Assembly: GCA_963921425.1 (NCBI GenBank)
Contig: OY992832.1
Span: 7,626,001 to 7,690,000 of the forward strand
Direction of reading: 5' to 3'
Length of the DNA: 64,000 nt
Source: Dryas octopetala
Lineage: Eukaryota; Streptophyta; Magnoliopsida; Rosales; Rosaceae
The notes under the pieces are model-generated. The model was given only the letters and a program-made list of their open reading frames with translations. It was not told where the DNA came from and made no database searches. Positions within the stretch are counted from its first letter, which is position 1. The number at the start of each line of letters is the position of its first letter. Of the stretch, positions 22,725 through 35,656 are shown in pieces. Both the position numbers and the translations under genes were made by a program.

Positions 22725-25700
22725 TTACTTCTCCAACATGTCTGACATCTCATATGAGATTATATCTTCAGGGCCAACTGTTTCAAGCATTTTCTTGGAT
22801 TCTTGGGTCGTTTTTACAAAGGCAATCCTTTTCCTGACAACCACTCTGTCAACATTCTGCTGTAACACAAAGAAGCAGCTGTGAGACGATTAAGCATATG
22901 AGCCAAAAATATCAAACAAATAGATAAATAAAAATCTATAATCTATTCATATTTATAACAGTTATCAATGGTGAGCTATTGCAGAGATGAAATCATTCAA
23001 AAGGAAACGCTACCAAGTCAAAAGGGCAGATCAAACTGGTTTTGTATCTCCACTCAATTCTCTTTTTACCAGCTTCAAGATCTCAGTTATCTGCAAAAGC
23101 ATGGGAAAAGCTGGATTAATACAGACTTCTTTTTTTGTATATATATATACATACATAACATACAAATAATTTGGACTTTAATAAGTGAAACTAATATGAA
23201 ATGCAATCAATTTGATTTGGATTTACTAGCATTGCCTATTGTAAATTAAGTTTGTAATTAATGTCAAATTAGATATATTAACTGTTAGTTACTTTATTTA
23301 ATGTAAATTAGATTTAAATTCATATGTAAAATGTTGTCCAAGATCAACAACTTAATGAACCAAAGATGTTTTTTCACCTTAGTGTTAAAGTTGCCATCGG
23401 TAGTTCAGTACACACTGTATTCACCATATGTCATCCATTTGTCATTTGTGCATGAAGTTAATTAGTGTAATTGATGCATTATTGATTGATTTACCATTTT
23501 TTTTTTTCACAATTTTCATGTTTCAAGTCACTTCCATCATTTCCATTGATTATTAGCAACATTTTCGCCAATATCACAATTTTCGTAGGTATGGACAACT
23601 GACGTTTCCAACACTTTCATCCTTGCACACAGGTGCCCCTAAAATTAAAGGAATATAAATCTAACACGACCAATCACCACAGCTCCCAAAATAAAAAAAA
23701 TCACTGAATAGAAGAAAGCATCTTACTCCAGGATAATGCTGCAATATTGGTGAATAATGATCAAGGGCGATGTATATTTTCTCAACAAGACCCAATAGAG
23801 TGTCGACCTCATCCCCCAAAAGATCAACCTGAAATCCAAGGATATACACTATGTCATATATACTCCAAAAATAAAATAAGAATCTTATTTCTGTATATGT
23901 ATAAAACTAAACGAGACTAACAAGAATACACGGTATCTGTTCATTTTTAATAAATCGTTATGATTTAGGGCACCAAAACTTTAAGAGATAAAATTATCTT
24001 TCATAAGTACACGTACAATCTTCCATAATATGGAAGATGGTACATGTTTAAAGAGAACACTATATAGTACAAAACTAAGGCTTAACACTGTGAAATGGAA
24101 GGCATATTATGGTCAGTAATGGAAGATAACGTTCAATCATATTTACAATACTGCTATGCCATCCAACAATGCATCTCAAACCAGCTTCTCCCATATAGTA
24201 AATGCAAGCATCAATTCAATTCCGTGAGTATCATAGGATGGAATACAATATGAGGCTGATAAATCAAGTTGAAATATATCAATGGATATTGCCTATCTGA
24301 TTTACATACCTCGGCTTCAGCTTTTTCAAGGTCAGAACATTTCTTTTCAAGTCTTTGCTTGTACAGCAACCCTCTTCTTACAAGTACATTAGCTTTTTGT
24401 TTAAGCAATTGCGATTGAGAACTCAAAGTTTTCAACCTGAAACAAAACCACAGGTATATTATATATTTCAAGACCATTAACTCAATCCAAAATTCCATCA
24501 GAATCTTGCAAATAAAATCTGTTAATTTTAAATTATAATTAAGTGCAGCAAGAGGTAGGTATGGGGGCCGAAATGAGTAAGTACCTCGAACATTTCCTTG
24601 AAATATCTTGAGTAACTTTACATTCAAAATCATTAACCGCTTTCAATAACCCATGGATATAGACAGCTATTGATTCCATTTGCTGCTTGAGCACCCTTTC
24701 TTTTGCTTCAAACAAAGATACAGCATTCTGCTTCTCTTGGTTAACATCAACAAGCATTCTTCTCTCTTCATTAACTTCCCCCAACTCTTTCATTGCTAGT
24801 TCCAGTTCCTGATCTAGCTTGCATATGTCTGACTTATGTCTTTCAATTTGCTCCAATGCCTCAACCAATTTAACCTTTGTAGCATCTGACTCTTTAATGC
24901 TTTCTGAAATCAATTTCTGTTGCTGATATGTCTCATCCCTTAAATTGTCAAGCTCTTGAGCAGCTAATTCATATCGCTCCTTTTCCCTTTCCAATGCAGC
25001 TGCTGCATCCTGTGCCAACTGCCTCTTTTCTTCTGTCAGAAAGAGTACTTCTTGCTTTAATATTTCTTTGTGTGCAACCTCAACTTCTAATTGTTTCCCT
25101 TTTTCTAGTTTTTCCATTTCAAGCGAAACCCGAAGTTCATTTTCATTGATATATTTAATGTTCAGGTTATTGAGTTTCTCCTCAGCATCCTTCAAGGTTT
25201 CTTTTAATATGACTACATATAGTTCTTCCATGATGAGGAACTCCATATTCAAATCTTCAATTTCACATTGGGTAGCAGGTTCAGCATTGTGAGCAGCTTC
25301 GTTTAAAATACTTTTGTAAATTTCTTGCATAATATTATACTCCATCTGTGACTCACCACCAATTTGATCCACCATTTCCCTGAGAATACAAGCAAATAAA
25401 TCATCACCAATTAAAGCTTCCATATGCGCATCTTCTATAGCTGATTTAAGATTTACAATTGTGTTTAACAACTTTGCCTCCGCCAGAGAGTGCTGTGACA
25501 TTTTCTCTGCAGCTTCAGAAACTTGTAATGAAAGGCACTTGACTTCCCTCTTCTTATCAGTAAGCAAATTTCTGAGCTGGTGGTTTTCTAAGAGGAGTGA
25601 TTCCAGTCTGTCTTTCAAACAGCTAAGACTTTCTTCATTGTTATCAAATGTAGCTACTTCCTCATTTTCCACAAGAATTTCATCTAATTTAGGAATAACC

Positions 25701-27019
25701 TCCGAGATTCTCCTCCTCAACGTGTCAAACTCCTTATTCCTCTTTGATGACAAAGAAGGCTCCCTTTCTCTCAACAATTCCCTCTTGAGGCTGAAATGCT
25801 GTTCAGTTAAATCCGCTATAGTAGACTCATGATTTCTCTTCAATTTTGTCATCTCATTATTATAATAGATTATCAATTCTTCTTTTGACATATGCATTAG
25901 CCGGGTGTGATCCACATGTTCTTGCGTATTTAATTCTGACTCATCATGTTTGCCATTTTCTTCCCAAAGAGACGATGATGACGATGTTGATGATGATGAA
26001 GATGTTATTGTTGTTGTTGTTGCTGGTAGTGAAGATGATGATTTAAGATTGCTCAAAACCTTGCGGTGGGAACGGTCACCCTTTTTATAATTATTACTGT
26101 CTTCTTGGCCTTCCAAGGATCCATGAGATGATAGCTGCCCATTGTCAGAAACAGATAGTGATTTAAAAATGACATCTAATTCCTGACGTAAGCTTGATAT
26201 CTCTTCTATCCTTCCATGCCAGTTCACATTTTTATCACCACAAAACCGGTCCCAAATTTTTTCTTCAACACTCCAAATGCAATTCCTCATCACAAGTGCT
26301 TCAATTTCTGCTTTAAACTCCTGCTCCAGCTGCCACTCACATACTGATGCCTTTGACAAGTGAACCATTCCTTCTACCTGTTGATAGACAGTTTCTATTG
26401 TACTCTTTAGACTATCCACATCAATCCATCTGTCAGAAACTTTATCTTGCAGTATGTCACCCAAACCCAACTGAGAACTAGAGCCAATCCTCTTAATGGA
26501 ACTACATCTTCTCATGCTATCAATTTCTTTCTTGAGCTTCTTGAACTGCTCTTTAGTTGATCCTCTTAAGCTGCCCAAAGATTCTTCTATTCTATCATGC
26601 TCTACAACGGCTTCAAGAAAGCTATGATGCATCCTGTCTTCGGTAGCGTTTATATATCGTCTGTCTTTGGTACCATTTGACTCTCGCTGCATTGCTAAAG
26701 ACCCAAAGAATTCACTTTCATCAGCACCCACCTGGTAAATGTGTAGCCTTTCCTTCAATTGAGTCACCTCTAGTTCTTTCTGAGAAATTTTCTCAGCTGC
26801 CTCCTGTGCTACTGCATTCACCATACCCTTGATGACTGAGTCACTCACCATTCTTGATATGGTCAACCGGTCATTGATATCTTGCCAGTAAGATTCAAAA
26901 TCCTCAAGAAAGTCCGCTTCCCGATTATCATTCTCATTCACATTCACATTATTGCTAAGCTGCACCAACCCAGCATTGCATGATTCAACACCGTTATCCA
27001 TGACTTCTAAACTCTCCAT
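22725..27019 (-). CDS. WPP domain-associated protein (WAP-like) coiled-coil protein
   Basis: Plant WAP proteins bind WPP-domain proteins at the nuclear envelope and Golgi. On the minus strand: exon 1 27019-24585, exon 2 24436-24310, exon 3 23828-23727, tentative exon 4 22859-22725; the phases agree and give about 932 aa. N-terminus [13 protein letters not shown], then [20 protein letters not shown] near 38-57, as in this family. Long Glu/Lys/Leu-rich heptad stretches from about 380 to 870 form the coiled coil, after a Ser/Thr-rich linker near 325-355. Exon 3 carries the C-terminal hallmark [20 protein letters not shown] followed by [12 protein letters not shown]. Exon 4 ([18 protein letters not shown], stop at 22727) is less certain. 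A 5'UTR intron spans 27025-27708. No internal stop. Confidence 0.85.
22968..23575. repeat. source or sister of the 11146-11766 segment
   Basis: Lies in the intron between exons 3 and 4 of the WPP-associated gene. Direct-orientation similarity to 11146-11766 is near complete apart from small indels in a TA run. Confidence 0.85.
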
Positions 27020-27024
27020 GACCT

Positions 27025-27708
27025 CTGAGGTTCTTCACATATATAGAAAGAACATTACCACGGCAAACCAAAACGACTTTACAGAGGATACCCACTACAA
27101 ATGTAAAACCCCCAGAAAGTTATCACTTCGCCATAACAAATGCCAAAGTATCATGCAGACTTGTCGAACCGCAAGAATACAGAAAAAAAAAAAAAAAAAC
27201 AAAGGAAAAAAAAGTTCAGAAGAATACCCAGAGAGAATTGTAAATCACAGTTAAAAATATAAATCCAAATAGTTCTATTCTTGTCTACTCAACTAAATTT
27301 CTTGAAAAATGCGAACCAGATTACAAACGGGTCTGCTTGGGAGACTAGAAAAACGTGAGGGAAAAAAAAAAAAAAAAAGAAAGGAAAACCGGTATCTAAG
27401 CATAGTCTTTCCAATTTTGTTCATTTCTACTCGCACACAAGTCAAAAAAACAAAACAACCACACCCATCTTACAAACTGTCACCTTTTATCTTTCAAAGT
27501 TCAAACAGAGCCAAGAGATCATAAGGAAAGAGAATAGACAGAGTGAGAGCGAATTGCAGCTCAAAGACCAAAATGGACTATAAAAATTCAGCTTCCAACT
27601 ATGCACGCTTTGCCCAACTTAAGCTTCCATTAAACCAATTCCACACAATAACAGCAAAAAAAATACAAATTAAGTACCCAAAATCCCAACACCAAAAAAG
27701 TTACTTAC
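27025..27708 (-). other. 5'UTR intron of the WPP-associated gene
   Basis: On the minus strand, cactg/gtaagtaa at 27709/27708 is a strong donor and cctcag/aggtc at 27025/27024 a strong acceptor just upstream of the ATG at 27019. The upstream UTR exon lies at about 27709-27800. Confidence 0.65.
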
Positions 27709-27800
27709 CAGTGAAGCAGCTGAATTCGCTGATGATACTATGATTGGCACAAATCAACGGTCAGGACGTGCTCGAAAATCCCGAGATGACCGTTGAATTT

Positions 27801-28518
27801 TGGAAAAAGCTGGTTTTTTTCCCACTTTGAACAGAAGCTTTTATGATTTTTGGGGTCTTGTTTTAGGGTTTATGCAGAAGATAAAAGTTCTGGGCTGGAC
27901 TCAAAACTCTGGAGGTGGATTTGGTGAGCGGGAGAGGGAAGGCATGCATTTGCCCCAATTCTTCGCCGAAATTACGAAGATTGACCCTAATCTGACTTTA
28001 GCCTTGAAATTGCTGCGTAAATTTTGGTGTGACGTAAGCGTATAATAAATTTGTTTGTTTCTATTGGAATATCTTTTCTTCACCACAAATATTTTATTAT
28101 ATTTTTCATTCCTAATAATAGAACTCTTCTTTCTCAAGTCACATAATTTTTCTAAGATTTCAATATCAAGTTATCAACAACTGAATTTTATTTTCCTTAA
28201 ACAGTAACTCAAATCATCAACCACATACAAGTCTCAAATAAATGATATAATAAATGAAGACCAAACACAAGTCAATGCATGGTGTTAAAACTTTAATATT
28301 TGGGCACCTCATTTTTTCAATGAAAATTAAGATGGTTGGGTAAACTGGTAAGGCATGTTATCATGTTTTTTTCTTTTCTTTTTTTTCCCATGAAGCTGTT
28401 GATGGGATGATTTAATGAATTGAGACAGTCCATCATGACTTAGACCAAGATTTAATTCGAGAATCTTTAAAAATACTTTGTCCAAGTGTACAAGCAAGGT
28501 TCAAAAAGAAAAAGAAAA
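27801..28518. other. upstream region of the WPP-associated gene and AT-rich spacer
   Basis: Likely promoter side of the minus-strand gene. No separate gene is supported. Confidence 0.4.
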
Positions 28519-28945
28519 GGGTTTAATTCATATTTAGTACCTAAACTTTGACCATTGTCTTAATGTGGTACCTAAATTTTTATTTGTCTCAATTGAGTAC
28601 CTAAACTTTTATTTTGTGTCTAATAAGTACCAAAATGAATTTTTGTTAAAATTGTTAATAAAAATTAGGGGTAATATAGTCAAAGTATATTTTAATTATT
28701 TTCTTTATATGTTTAAAATTATTAAAAAAAAAACACACAACAAACAAACAAAATTAAAAATTAAAATTAAAATATAAATTTTTTGAAGTGACTATATTGC
28801 CCCTAACTTTTGTTGATAATTTTAACAGAAATTCATTTTGGTACCTATTAGACACAAAATAAAAGTTTAGGTGCTCAATTGGGACAAATAAAAGTTTAGG
28901 TACCACATTAATCAAAGTTCAGGTACTAAATATGAAAAAAAACCC
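28519..28945. mobile_element. 427 bp foldback MITE, Mutator-like
   Basis: Near-perfect palindrome: gggtttaattcatatttagt at the left mirrors the right end, which ends atatgaaaaaaaaccc. It is flanked by the 9 bp repeat AAAAGAAAA (28510-28518 and 28946-28954). The arms carry tagtacctaaactttga-type phrases and the centre is poly-A rich. No coding capacity. Confidence 0.85.
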
Positions 28946-28955
28946 AAAAGAAAAG

Positions 28956-30068
28956 TATAGGAGCAAATTAATTGTTTAATAATCAATCATGTTCGCCATC
29001 ATCACTAGTGTTGTTACTTTAGTTTATTTACTTCTTAAATTGTTGTCTTTTGTCATGTAATTGATGTCTATTCTATAACAAATTTGAAAAATGTAGCCAC
29101 CAATGAGAATTAACTTGATAGTTGAAAATAAATACGATGATGAGCCTCCTCCATGTTGCTTAGTACTTACTTTTGTGTGGTGTTATTTGTTTATTAGTCA
29201 TATGACTCATATTGTACTAGATCATTTAATATGAATAATTAAATGAAATGTGTTTTGTCAACCCATACGCAACATGAATACAATAAATTTATACCAAAAA
29301 AAAATCTATATTTTGAATTCGTATGGAATACTTTTTAAACCTTTTGATCAACGCTCTGCTTTAATAATAGAGTTTATATGTGTAATGAGATCTGTTTATA
29401 TAACATACAAATTCTTAATTTAAATTGTCATCCCTATTTAAAGCATGCATATAAATAGAACAACATATTTTTGGGATGAACTTCAGGTCATCTAGGATTA
29501 AAAATGGGACATGATCTAGTGCACCTGACAGATAAAGTAACTGGTACCACTTAACCTGCCATGCTTATTCTCATACAAATTTCCCAATTGACAGCTTTAA
29601 TGAATCCAATTTTGGCATGCACCTAGATGATGATGGACCAAGCCTGGCCTGTTTGTTATATGTGATTTCAGCAATGTTAGTTTTGATGGGTCCTATTTTG
29701 CTTTTCAATTTTGGTGACTTGGTCACTTAAATTATAGGCTGCTGTGGGCATTATGATTCCCAAGTTCAAATTGACCTTTACCTCCACACATACTGCCCTT
29801 TTTCTAGCTTTCATGAGGCCCCATTCATGAATCGCTTTTGACTGGCAATTGTGAACTGTGATCTTTCAATGACACTATGGCAGCAAAGTTAGAGGAACAT
29901 ATCATTTTAAGTATAGTTATTTTATTCCACTCTGGACACCCACCTCCCAAATTGGATGAGATAATTTTTTTGTTTTTCAATCATAGACAAACTTGGAAGT
30001 TTTAAGCCAAATTTTCTCAGTCAAAAATAGGAGTCTGAGATCAAACTTAGATGTCCATAGAATAACTT
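28956..30068. other. intergenic, no gene recognised
   Basis: About 1.1 kb of AT-rich sequence, less AT-rich from 29470 on, without a convincing exon. Confidence 0.35.
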
Positions 30069-30083
30069 TACTTGTAAGCATTA

Positions 30084-30290
30084 AGTATGAGTTTTGGAAT
30101 GCCTGGGATCTGCTGTAGCAGTGTCAACTAAATGACGAATAGAATGTGCAATGGTCTCAATAGGCCAATTACAATTTACAGGGAGAGGGAACGTTCTCCA
30201 GATAAAATCATGTCCACAATCCAAAATCTCAACCATCTCAAAAATGTCATTAGGTGGGCCATCTCCGATCACCACACCACCACCACTTTC
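30084..30290 (-). pseudogene. orphan exon of an unidentified conserved gene
   Basis: The minus strand has an open, protein-like frame (HESGGGVVIGDGPPNDIFEM, then DCGHDFIWRTFPLPVNCNWP, IETIAHSIRHLVDTA). I do not recognise the family. No neighbouring exon was found on either side. The frame is retained, with a stop, in the duplicate at about 11.8-11.9 kb, so both may be fragments left by rearrangement. It could still be one exon of a live gene whose other exons I missed. Confidence 0.4.
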
Positions 30291-30299
30291 ATGGCATAT

Positions 30300-31494
30300 C
30301 TTGAGCTATTGTCTTGAAATTTTTCTCTCCCCAAAAATGAGCAGAAGTGGTGTTTTGTAGTGCTTCAAGTCTTCCCACAACGGCCCAACATGCAAAAAAA
30401 GAATTATCAACTCCATGAGGTATTATTCAGAATGTATGTTGTGTGAGAAACATATATTCAAGTAAATAACAAGTACTCTGGTAAGCAAGCTTACTGCTGC
30501 CTTCAAATACTTTAAGCAGACATAATTTCTGCAAGACTCTGCACATCTTAACGATGCAGCCAGCCCGAAACTATCTAACAAGATTGGGGATGAACTCTTA
30601 AGCTGTTCAATTTATTCATACAGTTAGAAATTTTTAACATAATAAAGGCAATCGTATAAGCCAAACACTATTGAGGAGCAAAATCTAAAAATCACATGTT
30701 CCACAGCTCTCCAGTATACCAGGTGTCTAGAAAGAGCTCCAAGTTATATGCAATATAGCAGAAGTACTACATGTTAATGCGTATGAAACTCTAAAAATAC
30801 TGGCTGCTGAATGAAGGTACCCTTTAGCAACAAAATTATTGGCATGGACTGTGCCCTTTATTATTGTCAAACAAAGAAAACCAAATGCATACGTAGACGC
30901 ATACACATAGAACACAAACAATGTATGAGCAAGTGATCTACTTTTAATCCATCCCTACTGGTCTTATTCGCTATTCACACAATGGATGAAACCTTGTAGA
31001 GACCCCACAACAACAATATCTTCTTCAATGTACTTCTTGTCTAACTTAACTTTAAACTTGGGCAACCTTATAAAACACATCTCCTACCCAACCATACACC
31101 ATCAACTTTGTATAAGAGTTTGAAGAAGGATTTAACTAGCAACTATTGCTCTCTTATTCTGACAAGTGCAAAAAGAAAGGCAAGGATTCTGGCAATAACA
31201 TTCAACACCACCACCTATCACTCATCTCAAAAAATATGGAGTGCAAAAATATCCCAGTCACCCCAATAGGATTCCACAAAAAAGTACTGGACAGAGGTAT
31301 CTAAAAAATTAAGTAATACCACATACAAACCCAAACCATGACTATCCATTTCCAAATTTTTTGTTTTATCATTTGCCAAACGAATGCTGAAATATCTATT
31401 TATCCCAACAAGGTGCACAGGGGATTGCTCATTTAGATAGCAAATGAAAATAGAAAATGGAAAGGAGAGAGAGGCAATTATGAATTGAAAATAT
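30300..31494. other. intergenic, no gene recognised
   Basis: The first 390 bp are the segment duplicated at 11.9-12.3 kb. The rest is unique and non-coding as far as I can see. Confidence 0.35.
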
Positions 31495-34400
31495 ATCGAG
31501 GCAATCGTAATTGAGGCATATAACCAAGGCAACTAAATATTGAGTTCAGACATCAAAACAACTGAGGCAAAAATAACCGAAGCAACCATAATCGAGACAT
31601 TTATGAATTGAGCGAACAACATACAGAGACAAGCTTGAATTGAGGCAACAAAAGTCTAGGCAATCGTAACAGAGACATTAAAATAACAAAGGCAACCGTA
31701 ATTGATGCATCAAAATAACCGAACCATGATTAAGGCATTAAAATATCAGAGGTGACCATGAATTGAGGCAACAAAACTGAGGCAACCATAATCTAGACAT
31801 CAAAATAACTGAGGCAACCATGAAATAAGGCCACAAATACCAAGACATTAAAATAACCTAGCCCATCATAAATTGAGGCAACAAATACCAAGACATCAAA
31901 GTAGGCAACCATAAATTGAGGCAACTACCGAGACAACCATAATCGAGGCAAAATAACCAAAGCAACCATGAATTGAGGCGTCAAAATAACCCAGACAACC
32001 AAGAAATGAGACATCAATATAATCAAGGCAACTCTTATCGAGACATCAAAATAACTGAGGCAACCATCATAGAGGTATCAATGTACCGAGTCAACCAACA
32101 CCGAGGCATCAAAATAACCGAGGCAACCCTGAATTGAGGCAACAAAAACCAAGACATCAAAATAACCGAGGTAATCATGAATTAAGGCAACATATATCGT
32201 GGCATGAAATAATGGAGGCATCAAAATAACTGAGGCAGCCATCATCGAGGCATCAAAATAACCAAGGCAGCCATCATCAAGGCAACAATACTCCGAGGCT
32301 ATTTTGATGCAGCCATCATCGAGGCATCAAAATAACCGAGGCAGCCATCATCAAGGCAACAATATACCGAGGCAACGATATTCCGAGGCAACAATATTTC
32401 AAGGCAACAATATCCCGTGAATTAAGGCAACATATATCGTGGCATCAAATAATGGAGGCATCAAAATAACTGAGGCAGCCATCATCGAGGCATCAAAATA
32501 ACCGAGGCAGCCATACCGAGGCAACAATATACCGAGGCAACAATATTCCGAGGCAACAATATTTCGAGGCAACAATATTTCGAGGCAACAATATTCCGAG
32601 GAACCAATATTCTGCAACAATACTCCGAGGCAACAATATTCCGAGGCAACAATATCCCGTGAAGCAAGGCAACATATATCGTGGCATCAAATAATGGAGG
32701 CATCAAAATAATTGACGCAGCCATCATCGAGGCATCAAAATAACCAAGGCAGCCATCATCAAGGCAACAATACTCCGAGGCTATTTTGATGCAGCCATCA
32801 TCGAGGCATCAAAATAACCGAGGCAACCATTATCAAGGCAACAATATACCGAGACAACAATACTCCGAGGCAACAATATACCGAGGCAACAATATACCGA
32901 GGCAACGATATTAACGATATTCCGAGGCAACAATATTTCAAGGCAACAATATCCCGAGGAAACAATATCCCGTGAATTAAGGCAACATATATCATGGCAT
33001 CAAATAATGGAGGCATCAAAATAACTGAGGCAGCCATCATCGAGGCATCAAAATAACCGAGGTAGCCATCATCGAGGCATCAAAATAACCGAGGCAGCCA
33101 TCATCAAGGCAACAATATACCGAGGCAACAATATTCCGAGGAAACAATATTCTGCAACAATACTCCGAGGCAACAATATTTCAAGGCAACAATATCCCGT
33201 GAAGGAAGGCAACATATATCGTGGCATCAAATAATGGAGGCATCAAAATAACTGAGGCAGCCATCATCGAGGCATCAAAATAACCAAGGCAGCCATCATC
33301 AAGGCAACAATACTCCGAGGCTATTTTGATGCAGCCATCATCGAGGCATCAAAATAACCGAGGCAGCCATCATCAAGGCAACAATATACCGAGGCAACAA
33401 TACTCCGAGGCAACAATATCCCGAGGAAACAATATCCTGCAACAATACTCCGAGGCAACAATATTTCGAGGCAACAATATCCCGTGAATTAAGGCAACAT
33501 ATATCGTGGCATCAAATAATGGAGGCATCAAAATAACTGAGGCAGCCTTCATCGAGGCATCAAAATAACCAAGGTAGCCATCATCGAGGCATCAAAATAA
33601 CCGAGGCAGCCATCATCAAGGCAACAATATACCGCGGCAACAATATTCCAAGGCAACAATATTTCGAGGCAACAATATTTCGAGGCAACAATATTCCGAG
33701 GAAACAATATTCTGCAACAATACTCCGAGGCAACAATATACCGAGGCAACAATATTCCGAGGCAACAATATCCCTTGAAGCAAGGCAACATATATCGTGG
33801 CATCAAATAATGGAGGCATCAAAATAACTGAGGCAGCCATCATCGAGGCATCAAAATAACCAAGGCAGCCATCATCAAGGCAACAATACTCCAAGGCTAT
33901 TTTGATGCAGCCATCATCGAGGCATCAAATAACCGAGGCAGCCATCATCGAGGCAACGATACTCCGAGGCAACGATACTCCGAGGCAACGATATTCCGAG
34001 GCAACAATATCCCGAGGAAACAATATCCCGAGGAAACAATATCCCGAGGAAACAATATCCTGCAACAATACTCCGAGGCAACAATATTTCGAGGCAACAA
34101 TATCCCGTGAATTAAGACAACATATATCGTGGCATCAAATAATGGACGCATCAAAATAACTGAGGCAGCCTTCATCGAGGCATCAAAATAACCGAGGTAG
34201 CCATCATCGAGGCATCAAAATAACGGAGGCAGCCATCATCGAGGCAACAATATTCCAAGGCAATAATATTTCGAGGCAACAATATTCCGAGGAAACAATA
34301 TTCTGCAACAATACTCCGAGGCAACAATATTCCGAGGCAACAATATTTCGAGGCAACAATATCCCGTGAAGCAAGGCAACATATATCGTGGCATCAAATA

Positions 34401-34918
34401 ATGGAGGCATCAAAATAACTGAGGCAGCCATCATCGAGGCATCAAAATAACCGAGGCAGCCATCATCAAGGCATCAAAATAACCGATCCAGCCATCATCA
34501 AGGCAACAATATACCGAGGCAACAATACTCCAAGGCAACAATATACCGAGGCAACAATATTCCGAGGCAACAATATTTCGAGGCAACAATATCCCGAGGA
34601 AACAATATTCTGCAACAATATTCCGAGGCAACAATATTTCGAGGCAACAATATTTCGAGGCAACAATATCCCGAGGAAACAATATTCTGCAACAATACTC
34701 CAAGGCAACAATATACTGAGGCATCAAAATAATCGAGGCATCAATATATTGAGGCAACAATATTATGAGGCATCAATATTTCAAGTCACCAACATTTCGA
34801 GGCTATCATCGAGACATCAAAATAACCAAGGCAATAATATTCCGAGGCAACAATATTTTGAGACAACCATGAATTGAAGCATCAAAAATCGAGGCAACTG
34901 TAATTGAAGCGTTATGAT
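31495..34918. repeat. 3.4 kb minisatellite array with higher-order repeats
   Basis: Built from three related words: gaggcaacaatattcc (16 nt), gaggcagccatcatc (15 nt) and gaggcatcaaaataacc (17 nt). A longer marker containing aaggcaacatatatc recurs at 32184, 32424, 32666, 32979, 33206, 33491, 33782, 34114 and 34373, giving higher-order periods of 227-332 bp. The left edge (31.5-32.15 kb) is more diverged (caaccataatcgaggc type) and the core is homogeneous. On the minus strand the 16-mer has no stop in any frame, which creates many short frames reading ILLPRNIVASEYCC; these are not genes. Confidence 0.95.
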
Positions 34919-35333
34919 CAACCATTTAACCGTTATGATATATATAAGTGAAAGTATAGGCAAGTTATAACAAATAGAGTGAAATCAAACAGCACAAGAA
35001 GGCAAATTAAATATAAGGTAGGAGTCTAACTGATGGAAAATGAAATTCACTGATCTGAATGGTTTAAAATCTAGTGCAAAACTTCTATCCATGCTCTTGA
35101 AATCTACAAATTTCCACTTCTATGCTAAGGAATTGGATATGAAATAAAGCATTCTAGCGGCTGAACTACTTAAATAGTTAAGTTTTTTCTGAGTTCAGAA
35201 GAGTGGATCCAGAAATTTAGATTACAAATATGAAGAAAAATTAATAGATAAATAAAATAACCAGAAACTTTCAAGAATAGGGAAAAAAAACAAATGCATG
35301 AAAGTGAACAATGTTAAGGCTTCCTAAGCTTAC
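34919..35333. other. spacer between minisatellite and ABCC pseudogene
   Basis: AT-rich, no gene seen. The missing 3' half of the ABCC gene would be expected here. Confidence 0.4.
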
Positions 35334-35609
35334 CTTTTGAGAAAAGTGGCAAGCTATGAAAATATAACAGACTTTTGGTAGAGAAAGAACCCAAGAAAAA
35401 AAAATAAAGATATCCTGACCTGTATGGGGATCATGAGAACTAGCATCAATGATCCATAGATACCATGATACGAAAAGGTGCTGACCATATTCCGTGAAGT
35501 TGTTGACATGTTTGCTAAATCATGAGAAGGGCCTCGTTAGTTATATATTTATAATTCAAAAAAATGACTTTAAGATAAAGCACTCCAAAGAATTAGAGAT
35601 GGCATTTCC

Positions 35610-35612
<3 letters not shown>

Positions 35613-35653
<41 letters not shown>
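35613..35653. repeat. (GA)n microsatellite
   Basis: About 20 uninterrupted GA units within an intron of the ABCC pseudogene. Confidence 0.95.

Positions 35654-35656
<3 letters not shown>

Noticed and set aside
24928..26046. Plus-strand frames opposite the WPP-associated gene
   Set aside because: Antisense shadows of the long coiled-coil exon.
27309..28045. Plus-strand frames near the 5' end of the WPP-associated gene
   Set aside because: Overlap the 5'UTR intron and leader; no homology recognised.
32399..34760. Many minus-strand frames of 60-109 codons reading ILLPRNIVAS
   Set aside because: The 16 nt repeat has no stop in any frame, so these arise automatically; no start context or domain.
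31495..34918. CRISPR-like alternation of repeats
   Set aside because: Plant nuclear context; the intervals are themselves repeats, not unique spacers.
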